From assembly GCF_003570715.1 (NCBI RefSeq), contig NZ_QXXQ01000008.1, positions 1-64,000 of the forward strand: 64,000 nt of DNA. Direction: 5' to 3'. The notes beneath the pieces are model-generated. The model did not search any database. It worked only from the letters and a program-made list of their open reading frames with translations, and had not been told where the DNA came from. Below are positions 43,147 through 50,983 of the stretch, in pieces. The position numbers and the translations under genes were made by a program. Source of the DNA: Gemmobacter lutimaris. GTDB lineage: Bacteria > Pseudomonadota > Alphaproteobacteria > Rhodobacterales > Rhodobacteraceae. The stretch's first letter is position 1. Each line of letters opens with the position of its first letter.

Positions 43147-45413
43147 AGCGCCAGCTTCAACCGCCCCTCCCCGCGCGAGCGGCAGCACATCATCCGGGTG
43201 CCTGCCGCCTTTTCAGCGGAGCTCAGCACCTTGTCGCGGTGATCGACCGTGCCGTCCAGCACCGCGACTTCGCAACTGCCACACAGCCCCTCCTCGCAAT
43301 CCGAGGCGATGTCGATCCCGGCCGCGCGCAGCACCTGCAACAGGGTGCGGTCAGCGGGCACGGGCAGGGTGAAGCCGCTGTCGGCCAGTTCGACCTCGAA
43401 GGGGCGGTTGTCAGCAGGGTCGGTATCGTCGCCCGCGCTGAAATGTTCGATGGCCAGCACCAGATCGGGGCGCGTGGTCGTCAGGGTTTGCAAAGCCTCA
43501 AGCATTCGCGCCGGACCGCAGGCCGAGATCCGGGTGCCCGGCGCGGCAGCGACGACCAGCGCCGCCAGATTTGCGTGTGGCACCCGGTCGCGCGGATGCG
43601 CCGTCACCCGCCCCGCGTGATCGCGGTTCAGCCGCGCCAGATGCGCCATCCGCGCCTCGGCGCCGCCAAGGTAATGCAGATGGTAAGGCGCCCCGATCCG
43701 CTTCAGCCGGTCGGCCATGGCCAGAAGCGGCGTGATGCCGATCCCCCCGGCGATCAGCAGGTGCTCGGGCGCCGTCTCGTCCAGCGGGAAGTGATTGCGC
43801 GGCCCGCGCAACCGCAGCACCGTGCCGGGTGTCACCTTATGAAACCGGCACGAACCGCCGCGCCCGGCCTCCTCGCGCAGGATCGAGACGGTATAGCCCG
43901 GCGCATCCGGATCACCGCAAAGCGAATAGCTGCGGTCGAAGCCGTCAAGCTCCAGATCCACATGTGCACCAGCGGTCCAGCGCGGCAGCGGGCGCCCCTG
44001 CGGATCGGCCAGTTGCAGAGAAATGACGCCTTCAGCCTCCGTCTGCACCGCTGTCACCACCACGCTGCGGGCGATGTCCTTGCGGCGTGGGGCACCGATC
44101 TCGAACCGCGTGCGCTCGGCGCCTTCCGCCGGATTGGCGGCAACATCCCATTCCACCCAAAGGTGATCCGGCCCCCGGAACGAGGTATTGGGCAGATAGG
44201 TGAAATCCTGTTCGGCCAGCCGCAGATGCGGCAGGCGGCGGGACAGTTCCTCAAGGATGATACGCAGTTCCAGCCGGGCAAGGTTTTTGCCCATGCACTG
44301 ATGCGCGCCATAACCGAAGGTCAGATGGTCGGTGGCATTATCGCGGTAGATGTCGAAACTGTCGGCATTCTGAAACTGGCGTTCGTCATGGTTGGCGCTG
44401 GCCATGACGATCAGCAGCTTCGCCCCCGCAGGCAAATCGGTGCCGCCCACCGTGGCGGGCGCCGTCAACTGCCGCCGCCAGGCCACGACCGACCCCGCAT
44501 AGCGCAGGCATTCCTCCACCGCATTGGGGATCAGCGCCGCATCCTCGCAGATCGCGCGCCAGCCCGCGCCATCGGTCAGCAACAGCTTGATCGCATTGGC
44601 CGCCGCATGGGCGGTGGTTTCATGCGCGGCCACGATGATCGCCATCATCATCGAATGCAGATAGCTGTCGGTCACGATGTCAGGGTGCAGGGCGTTCTGC
44701 CGGATCGCCTCATGCATCCAGCCCTTGCCCTCGGGTTCCGCCCGCATGCGGTCCAGCACCTCGCCCGCGAACTGCCAGAACCGGCCCACCTCATGCGCCA
44801 GCGCGATCTGATCCTCGCGCGAGGGGCGGCCCCAGGTATTGACGGTATGCGCCATGGAAAACTCGCGCAGACGCGCCATGTCGCTTTCCGGCACGCCAAG
44901 GAAATGCAGCGCCACGGTCAGCGGAATTTCCCACAGCATCTCCTCCACCAGATCGGCGCGGCCTTTGGCGACGAAGGCATCCACCTTCTCGCGCGTCAGC
45001 GCCCGCACGCGATCGCGGTGCGCCTCAAGATTGGCGGGCAGGAAATGCGCCATCAACAAGCGGCGGCGTTCGGTATGGGCGGGCTCGTCCTCGTTCACCA
45101 GCGTCCGGTTCATCGCATAGCCATAAGAGGCCAGCACTGCCATCGCCTCCTCCGGGAAGGGCGTGATCTTTTCCAGAACATTGCAGGGCGAGAACAGCAG
45201 TGGATCGCGGAACACCGCCTTCACATCGGCGTAGCGGCTGACCACCCAATAGCCGGTTTCAGGGTTGAAGAACACAGGCTCCTCCGCCCGTGCCCAGGCC
45301 AACGCGGCGGCGGGATCAAGCTGATAGGCCCCGGTGAACGGATCGAAGGCACGGGCGCGGTCCGACACGGGGCAGGCTGCGCCATCGGCATGGGCCGGGC
45401 ATCCGGTGGTCAT
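43143..45413 (-). CDS. self-sufficient cytochrome P450, CYP116B type (P450-FMN reductase-ferredoxin fusion)
   Basis: 756 residues in one chain. P450 domain at 1-430: I-helix AHETT at 263-267, ExxR at 301-304 and haem ligand C373 in FGYGAHQCMG. Reductase domain at about 440-665: FMN motif RSYSLCG and GGIGITPLLAMADRL. The C-terminal plant-type [2Fe-2S] domain has cysteines at 706, 711, 714 and 743. This is the P450RhF/CYP116B architecture, which takes electrons from NAD(P)H without partners. Relatives hydroxylate and N- or O-dealkylate aromatic and thiocarbamate compounds. It is divergent from an IclR gene and probably controlled by it. Confidence 0.95.
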   Translation of the reverse strand: MTTGCPAHADGAACPVSDRARAFDPFTGAYQLDPAAALAWARAEEPVFFNPETGYWVVSRYADVKAVFRDPLLFSPCNVLEKITPFPEEAMAVLASYGYAMNRTLVNEDEPAHTERRRLLMAHFLPANLEAHRDRVRALTREKVDAFVAKGRADLVEEMLWEIPLTVALHFLGVPESDMARLREFSMAHTVNTWGRPSREDQIALAHEVGRFWQFAGEVLDRMRAEPEGKGWMHEAIRQNALHPDIVTDSYLHSMMMAIIVAAHETTAHAAANAIKLLLTDGAGWRAICEDAALIPNAVEECLRYAGSVVAWRRQLTAPATVGGTDLPAGAKLLIVMASANHDERQFQNADSFDIYRDNATDHLTFGYGAHQCMGKNLARLELRIILEELSRRLPHLRLAEQDFTYLPNTSFRGPDHLWVEWDVAANPAEGAERTRFEIGAPRRKDIARSVVVTAVQTEAEGVISLQLADPQGRPLPRWTAGAHVDLELDGFDRSYSLCGDPDAPGYTVSILREEAGRGGSCRFHKVTPGTVLRLRGPRNHFPLDETAPEHLLIAGGIGITPLLAMADRLKRIGAPYHLHYLGGAEARMAHLARLNRDHAGRVTAHPRDRVPHANLAALVVAAAPGTRISACGPARMLEALQTLTTTRPDLVLAIEHFSAGDDTDPADNRPFEVELADSGFTLPVPADRTLLQVLRAAGIDIASDCEEGLCGSCEVAVLDGTVDHRDKVLSSAEKAAGTRMMCCRSRGEGRLKLAL

Positions 45414-45444
45414 TGGCGATCCTCCCTTGCGGCTTGCGATATGA

Positions 45445-45455
45445 GCGATAATCGC
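45445..45455. promoter_or_regulatory. palindrome in the P450-IclR divergent gap
   Basis: GCGATAATCGC is a perfect 11-bp palindrome in the 85-bp gap between the P450 (start 45413) and IclR (start 45499) genes, flanked by ATATG and ATAT. It is the best candidate operator for this IclR protein. Confidence 0.5.
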
Positions 45456-45498
45456 ATATTAATGTGCTATATATGACGCTACAGAAAGGACAGCACTC

Positions 45499-46194
45499 GT
45501 GTCAACTGCAACGACCCCTGAGCGGGTGCAGACGCTCGACCGTGGCTTGCAAGCGTTGAGCGTCATTGCCGCGCGCGGGCCGATCGGCATGGCCACGCTG
45601 GCGCAGGCGTTGGGGGTAGACCGGCGCATCTGTTACCGGCTGGTTGCCACGCTGGAGGCGCATGCCTTCGTCACGCGGCTGGCGGATGGCACGGCGATCC
45701 TCGGGCCGGGGCTCTTGCCGCTGATGCAGGGGGTGCACGCGCGGCTGCGGCTGCATGGGCAAACCGCGGTAGATGCGCTGGCCCGTGATACCGGGCAGAC
45801 GGCCTTCCTTTCGGTCGCGGCGGGCGAGGACTGTCTGGCGCTGCTGGCCAGCCCGGGGCGTGGCGGGCTGCTGGAGATCACCTATCGCGTCGGTGCCCGC
45901 CATCCCATCGGGCGCGGCGCGGCGGGTATCGCCATCCTGTCGGCACGGCCACCGCAGCCGGACGACAGCGCGCAGGTCATGCAGGCACGGCGTGACGGCT
46001 GGTCGGCGACCAGCGGCGAGTTGCAGCCGGGCGCGCATGGCGTGGCTGTGCCGCTGCACGCAGGATTCCTGAGCCGTGCCGGAATCGAGGCGTGTCTGGG
46101 CGTGGTCAGCGCCCAGCCCCCTGACCTGTCAAGCACCGTAGACGCACTGGATACCGCCGCAACACGACTGGCCGCGCAACTGGACGGCGCTTAG
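45499..46194 (+). CDS. IclR-family transcriptional regulator
   Basis: 231 residues from a GTG start at 45499, with GAAAGGA as ribosome-binding site. The winged helix is at about 8-70 (LDRGLQALSVIAARGPIGMATLAQALGVDRRICYRLVATLEAH) and the effector domain at about 85-225 with reduced length compared with the usual 250-270 residues. It diverges from the P450 gene. Its stop TAG (46192-46194) overlaps the stop of the molybdenum hydroxylase gene coming from the other side. It probably senses the P450 substrate or a pathway intermediate. Confidence 0.9.
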   Translation: MSTATTPERVQTLDRGLQALSVIAARGPIGMATLAQALGVDRRICYRLVATLEAHAFVTRLADGTAILGPGLLPLMQGVHARLRLHGQTAVDALARDTGQTAFLSVAAGEDCLALLASPGRGGLLEITYRVGARHPIGRGAAGIAILSARPPQPDDSAQVMQARRDGWSATSGELQPGAHGVAVPLHAGFLSRAGIEACLGVVSAQPPDLSSTVDALDTAATRLAAQLDGA

Positions 46195-48431
46195 GCGAAA
46201 TCGACGAACTTGCCGAAGGGCATTTCGCGCAGCCTTTGCCCGGTTGCAGCAAAGATCGCATTGGCCAGCGCCGGCGCGGCGGGGGGCACCGGCGGCTCAC
46301 CGATGCCGCGCACTTCGGGCGCGGTTTCCAGCACCCGCACCACAATCTCGGGGCATTGGTCCAGCCGCATGCCGCTGTGACTGTCGTAATTGGTCTGCTC
46401 CGCCATGCCGTCGGCATAGGTGATCTCGCAATTCATCGCGTGACCCAGACCCCAGATGACCGCGCCCTGAATCTGGTTCTCGATATTCACCGGATCGACG
46501 ACGCGGCCCACATCGGCCACGCAGAACACCCGGTCGATACGCAGCCCGGCGCCGGTCATGCGCACATCCACCACTTCGGCGACATTGACCCCGAAGCTCT
46601 GCACCAGCGCGACGCCCCTGCCCTGCCCCGGCGCGTGGCTTGGACCTTGCCAGCCCGACAATTCCGCCACCGCCTCCAACACGCCGCGCGCTACCGGGTC
46701 GGCACAGAGGCGCAACCGTTCGGCCATCGGGTCGGCCCCGGCGGCGTGGATCAGCTCGTCCAGAAAGCTTTCAAGGAAGAACCCGCCGAGCGAAGCGCCG
46801 ACCGAACGCCAGCTGGATACCGGCGCCAGCCCTTCCACCGCATGCGCGCGCACCCGGAAGGCGGTGGGGGCGTAAGGCGCGTTCCAGATGCCGGCAGGAA
46901 GCTGATTGTCCGGCCCCGGCACCGAATAGCCCGCGCGCGCCAGTTGCGAGCGACTGGGCGAGGGGCCGGAGGTCACGATCTCCACCGCCTGCACCTGCCC
47001 GTTCGCCACCGTGCCGCGCCCGCGCGCCATGCCCAGCGGGCGGGTGAAATCCTGCGCGAAATCCTCTTCGCGGGAATAGGTCAGCTTGACCGGGGTGCCG
47101 GGCATCTGCCGCGCAATCTCGGCCGCGCGCAGCACATGGTCAAATTCCAGCCGGTGCCCGAAACTGCCCCCCGCGAACTGGTTGTGCAACGTGATCTGGC
47201 CGGATTTCTGGCCGGTGACGCCCGCCACCAGATCCTGCAACATCCGGGGAAGCTGATGCGCCGTCCAGACCTCGGTTTCCGCCTCCGAATAGCGGACAAT
47301 CGCGTTCAGCGGTTCCAGCGGCTGATGCGCCAGATAGGGCGCGCGGTATTCGGCGCTGACGACATCGGCGGCGGAGAGCGCCGCGTCCATATTGCCATCG
47401 ACACGCCATTCCTTGTCCAGATGCGCAGGATCAAAGCCTGCCTCCACCGCCGTCCAGTGATCGGCCATTTTGGCGGGGTAAGGCGCAGGCCCCCATTCAC
47501 AGACCACCGCCTGCGCCGCCTGAATGGCGCGCCATGTGTTATCGGCGATGACCGCCACGCCGTCGCGGATTGGCAGCACCTGCGCGACGCCGCGCATCGC
47601 CTTCGCCCCGGTCGCATCATGGCTGAGCAGTGCGCCTCGACGCGGGTTCAGTCGCACCGCCGCATGGACCATGCCCTCGACCTTCAGGTCGATACCATAG
47701 ACCTGTGTGCCGGTGGATTTGGGCAAGATATCCAGCCGCCGCATCGGCTTGCCGATCAGCCGCCAGTCACTTGCCGGCCGCAAGGGCACATCCTGCACCG
47801 GGTCGGCCTGCGCTGCATCAACCGCCAGCGCGGTATAGGGCACCGCCGTGCCATCCGGCAGGATCACCGCGCCGTTCTCGCTGCGCAGCAGGGCCACATC
47901 GACACCGTGGCGCTGTGCCACCACCCGCTTCAGCGTTTCGCGGGCCATGGCGCCCGCCTGCCGCAGCTTCACGAAACTGTCCGGCACCGCACTGGAGCCG
48001 CCCGTGCCCTGCATCCCGACCAACTTGAACGCTGCATTCATCGCGCCGCGCGTGGCACGGGCGGCCAGACCAGCATCTCCCGGCAAGAAAGGCGCGCTTT
48101 CAGCGCCCAGGGCAGTGTTCCAATAGGCGGCGGCGGGCGGGCCGAATTCGGTGGCGACCTGCGCGGGGTCGACGTCCAGCTCCTCGGCGATCAGCAGCGC
48201 CTGCATCGACATCGCCCCCTGCCCCAGATCGGCATGCGGGGTGATCAGGATGATGCGGTCGGCGGTGATCTTGACCCAAGGGTTGAAGCTCGCCTCCCCC
48301 TGCGCCAACCCGGGCAGCAGCGGGTTTTCAGGGGTCTTGCGCCAGCTATAGACGCCGAAAGCCACACCCCCCGCGATGGCGGCAGAGCCAACCAGAAAGC
48401 TGCGCCTCGCGATCTTGCCGATCCGGGACAT
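46191..48431 (-). CDS. molybdopterin-dependent oxidoreductase large subunit (isoquinoline 1-oxidoreductase beta type)
   Basis: 746 residues. The N-terminus has a Tat-type motif (ARRSFLVGSAAIAGGVAFGVY), as in many IorB relatives, so it may be membrane-tethered or exported. Molybdenum-hydroxylase features follow: ITPHADLGQGAMSMQALLIAEEL near 62-85, QFAGGSFGHR near 345-354 and RSVGASLGGFFLESFLDEL in the cofactor region, and a terminal IGEPPVPPAAPALANAIFAATGQRLREMPF carrying the family's catalytic-Glu-type GEPP segment. It hydroxylates a carbon next to a ring nitrogen, or oxidises an aldehyde, with water as oxygen donor. It partners with the [2Fe-2S] subunit 3 bp upstream. Confidence 0.9.
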   Translation of the reverse strand: MSRIGKIARRSFLVGSAAIAGGVAFGVYSWRKTPENPLLPGLAQGEASFNPWVKITADRIILITPHADLGQGAMSMQALLIAEELDVDPAQVATEFGPPAAAYWNTALGAESAPFLPGDAGLAARATRGAMNAAFKLVGMQGTGGSSAVPDSFVKLRQAGAMARETLKRVVAQRHGVDVALLRSENGAVILPDGTAVPYTALAVDAAQADPVQDVPLRPASDWRLIGKPMRRLDILPKSTGTQVYGIDLKVEGMVHAAVRLNPRRGALLSHDATGAKAMRGVAQVLPIRDGVAVIADNTWRAIQAAQAVVCEWGPAPYPAKMADHWTAVEAGFDPAHLDKEWRVDGNMDAALSAADVVSAEYRAPYLAHQPLEPLNAIVRYSEAETEVWTAHQLPRMLQDLVAGVTGQKSGQITLHNQFAGGSFGHRLEFDHVLRAAEIARQMPGTPVKLTYSREEDFAQDFTRPLGMARGRGTVANGQVQAVEIVTSGPSPSRSQLARAGYSVPGPDNQLPAGIWNAPYAPTAFRVRAHAVEGLAPVSSWRSVGASLGGFFLESFLDELIHAAGADPMAERLRLCADPVARGVLEAVAELSGWQGPSHAPGQGRGVALVQSFGVNVAEVVDVRMTGAGLRIDRVFCVADVGRVVDPVNIENQIQGAVIWGLGHAMNCEITYADGMAEQTNYDSHSGMRLDQCPEIVVRVLETAPEVRGIGEPPVPPAAPALANAIFAATGQRLREMPFGKFVDFA

Positions 48432-48434
48432 GAC

Positions 48435-48896
48435 TCAACCCTCCCGCATCAGTTGCGCCGCGCGATGCACCGCCGCACGGATGCGCGGGTAGGTGCCGCA
48501 GCGGCAGAGGTTACCCGCCATCACCTCGTCGATCTCGGCATCGCTCGGGTTCGGGGTCTGCGCCAGCAGGGCGGCGGCCTGCATGATCTGGCCCGACTGG
48601 CAGTAACCGCATTGCGCCACCTGCCCCTCCAGCCATGCCGCCTGCACCGCATGCAGCGCGGCGGGGGTGCCCAGCCCTTCGATGGTGGTGATCTCGGCGC
48701 CTTCCGCCTCGGCTGCCGGGATCTGGCAGGACCGCATCGCCTCGCCGCCCAGCCAGACGGTGCAGGCACCGCATTGCGCAATGCCGCAGCCGTATTTGGT
48801 GCCGGTCAGGCCCAGTTCATCGCGCAACACCCACAACAGCGGCATGTCGGGTTCGACATCCACCTCGTGCATGGTCCCGTTCACATTCAGTCGCAT
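48435..48896 (-). CDS. [2Fe-2S] small subunit of the molybdenum hydroxylase (isoquinoline 1-oxidoreductase alpha type)
   Basis: 153 residues with both iron-sulfur sites of the xanthine-oxidase family small subunit: plant-type cysteines in [15 protein letters not shown] and a later C, then the helical domain with [11 protein letters not shown] and [12 protein letters not shown]. It passes electrons from the molybdenum site to an acceptor. No FAD subunit gene is present nearby, which fits the IorAB type that donates to a cytochrome or other acceptor rather than to NAD. It is the first gene of the two-gene unit. Confidence 0.95.
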   Translation of the reverse strand: MRLNVNGTMHEVDVEPDMPLLWVLRDELGLTGTKYGCGIAQCGACTVWLGGEAMRSCQIPAAEAEGAEITTIEGLGTPAALHAVQAAWLEGQVAQCGYCQSGQIMQAAALLAQTPNPSDAEIDEVMAGNLCRCGTYPRIRAAVHRAAQLMREG

Positions 48897-48977
48897 CGGC
48901 TGCCTCCTGCTTCGGCACGATCATAGCACGGGCCGAAGCGAAGGGCCGGGTCACGTTGCGTCACGTGGGGCAGCGGC

Positions 48978-49003
48978 GGGCGGGGGCAGGAAGGCCCCCG
49001 CCC
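48978..49003. terminator. GC-rich stem-loop downstream of the sugar-binding-protein gene
   Basis: GGGCGGGGGC (48978-48987), loop AGGAAG, GCCCCCGCCC (48994-49003): a perfect 10-bp stem just after the stop of the minus-strand sugar importer operon. No T-run follows on the minus strand, so it may act as a 3' stabiliser or weak terminator. Confidence 0.6.
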
Positions 49004-49009
49004 TTCCCG

Positions 49010-49969
49010 TCAGAACGGGCTGTCGGGGAAGTAGAACTGCGCCGCATTCTCGGGCGTCACCAGGGTCGAGCCGATGATGAACCGCCCCGAGACCGGCGCC
49101 GCCGAGACGAAATGCAGCGTCGTCATCTCGATGGCCGAAGAGATTTGCGCGGGCGGATAGGTCACGTTCACCGGGATCTGCTTGTCGCCGTCCATGATGC
49201 GCTTGATGATTTCCTTCATCCCGGCGCCACCGACAATCCACATCTCATCGCTGCGCCCGGCGGCAGCAATGGCCTCCATCACACCCAGCGCCATATCGTC
49301 ATCCGCCGCCCAGACCGCGTCGATCTTGGGATATTTCGACAGATAGTCCTGCATCACGGTGAAGGCGTCATCGCGATTCCAGTTGCCGTGCTGCTTGTCC
49401 AGCACCTCGATCCCCGAGCCGTCGATGGCCTTCTCGAAGGCGTCCACCCGCTCGTTGTCCAGCGTGGTGGGGATACCGCGCAGGATCACCACCTTGGCGC
49501 CCGAGGGCAGGTTGGCGCGGAAATATTCGCCCGCGACCCGGCCGAAGGCAGTGTTGTCGCCCGCGACATACAGATCCTCGATCCCCGGCTGCGAGAGGCC
49601 GCGATCCACGACCGTCACCCATTTGCCCGCATCCTTCACCGCCTTGACCGGCCCGGTCAGCGGCTCGGATTCGAAGGGCAGCACCACCAGCCCGTCGATG
49701 TTGCGGGTGGCCAGCATATCCTCGATGTCATCGACCTGCTTGCCCGGCTCGCCCGCCGTGGCCAGCACGAATTTGACGTTGGGGTAGGTGGTCTCCAGCC
49801 GCTTGATCGTGTCCTGCGCATGCCAGTTCAGCCCGCCCATGAAGCCATGCGTGGCCGAGGGGATAGAGACGCCGATGGTATAGGTCTTGTCCTCGGCCAC
49901 TACCATGGTGGCAAGGCTGGCGGACATGGCAAGCGCTGCGGTGGCACCGAAGAACTGTCTGCGTTTCAT
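49010..49969 (-). CDS. sugar ABC transporter periplasmic binding protein (RbsB/IbpA type)
   Basis: 319 residues. MKRRQFFGATAALAMSASLATMVVA has a twin-arginine-like motif followed by a hydrophobic run, so export may be by Tat. The mature protein is a type I pentose/hexose binding fold: TIGVSIPSATHGFMGGLNWHAQ, DDIEDMLATRNIDGLVVLPFES, IDAVWAADDDMALGVMEAI. It delivers a monosaccharide or cyclitol to the permease encoded upstream. The sugar is not identified; the linked oxidoreductase and isomerase suggest an inositol-like or modified sugar. Confidence 0.92.
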   Translation of the reverse strand: MKRRQFFGATAALAMSASLATMVVAEDKTYTIGVSIPSATHGFMGGLNWHAQDTIKRLETTYPNVKFVLATAGEPGKQVDDIEDMLATRNIDGLVVLPFESEPLTGPVKAVKDAGKWVTVVDRGLSQPGIEDLYVAGDNTAFGRVAGEYFRANLPSGAKVVILRGIPTTLDNERVDAFEKAIDGSGIEVLDKQHGNWNRDDAFTVMQDYLSKYPKIDAVWAADDDMALGVMEAIAAAGRSDEMWIVGGAGMKEIIKRIMDGDKQIPVNVTYPPAQISSAIEMTTLHFVSAAPVSGRFIIGSTLVTPENAAQFYFPDSPF

Positions 49970-50011
49970 GGTCTTTCCTCCCTGAGCGCCGCCCTCCCCG
50001 GCGGCGGATGG

Positions 50012-50983
50012 TTACCGCCCTTCGGCGGAAGATTTCCCGCGTTGCAGCACAACGGCGAGCACGATGATGACCCCCTGAATGGCCCCGTTCAGATAGGGCG
50101 ACACGAGGTCGGCAAGGTTCAGGATATTGTCGATGAGGCTGAGGATCAGAACGCCCACCACCGTGCCCCAGACCCGGCCATAGCCGCCCTTCAGCGCGGT
50201 GCCTCCGATGATGACGGCGGCGATGGCTTCCAGCTCCCACAACAGGCCAGTGGAGCCGGAGGCAGAGCCAAGGCGCGGGACGTAAAGGATGGTCGCGAGG
50301 CCGACCAGCACGCCAAGCGCGACATAGGTCATCAACTGCACCCGTTCGACCTTCACCGCCGAATAGCGCGCCACGCGGTCATTCGATCCGATCGCCTCGC
50401 AATAGCGGCCAAAGCGGGTATGGCGCATGGCAAGTTCGCCCAGCACGGCCACCACGGCAAAGACCAGAATGGGCCATGTGATGCCGAAAATACCGCCGTA
50501 ATAGACCGGGCGATAGAATTGCCGTGCCTCGAAATCGAGGCTGAGCGTGCCACCGTCGGCAATCCAGGTCACAAGGCTGCGGAAGATGCCCATGGTGCCC
50601 AGCGTGACGATGAAAGGCTCGATACCCGCACGGGTGATCAGCAAGCCATTCGCCAGCCCCGCCAGCAGGCCGACGCCAAGCGCAACAGCCATACCCGCCA
50701 GCACCAGCGGCACGCCAATCCCCAGCGTGGGCAGCATGGCGTTCATCGCAAGGATCATCATGCCCGCGATGAAAGCCGCCATCGACCCGACCGACAGGTC
50801 CAGCCCGCCCGAGGTGATGACGAAAGTCATCCCCACGGCGATCATGCCGATGAAGGCGGACCGCGCCAGCACATTGGTAATATTGCCCGCCGACAGGAAG
50901 TTGGCGTTCAGAAAGGCCCCCAGCACCACCAGAAGGATCAGCGCCGCCAGCGGCCCGAGGGTGGAAAGCGAAAGGTTACGCAT
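50012..50983 (-). CDS. sugar ABC transporter permease (RbsC type)
   Basis: 323 residues, about nine to ten membrane helices, with the family motif TSGGLDLSVGSMAAFIAGM near 58-76 and IIGGTALKGGYGRVWGTVVG near 250-269, which contacts the ATPase. It overlaps the ATPase gene by 8 bp. It forms the channel of the importer as a homodimer, since no second permease gene is present. Confidence 0.93.
   Translation of the reverse strand: MRNLSLSTLGPLAALILLVVLGAFLNANFLSAGNITNVLARSAFIGMIAVGMTFVITSGGLDLSVGSMAAFIAGMMILAMNAMLPTLGIGVPLVLAGMAVALGVGLLAGLANGLLITRAGIEPFIVTLGTMGIFRSLVTWIADGGTLSLDFEARQFYRPVYYGGIFGITWPILVFAVVAVLGELAMRHTRFGRYCEAIGSNDRVARYSAVKVERVQLMTYVALGVLVGLATILYVPRLGSASGSTGLLWELEAIAAVIIGGTALKGGYGRVWGTVVGVLILSLIDNILNLADLVSPYLNGAIQGVIIVLAVVLQRGKSSAEGR

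Noticed and set aside
43098-45476. Long plus-strand open frame opposite the P450 gene
   Set aside because: It mirrors the P450-reductase fusion, whose cofactor motifs are all intact on the minus strand; the plus-strand product is a low-complexity GC artefact.
46236-48926. Nearly 900-codon plus-strand open frame opposite the molybdenum hydroxylase genes
   Set aside because: It is an antisense shadow of both hydroxylase subunits with no recognisable domain.
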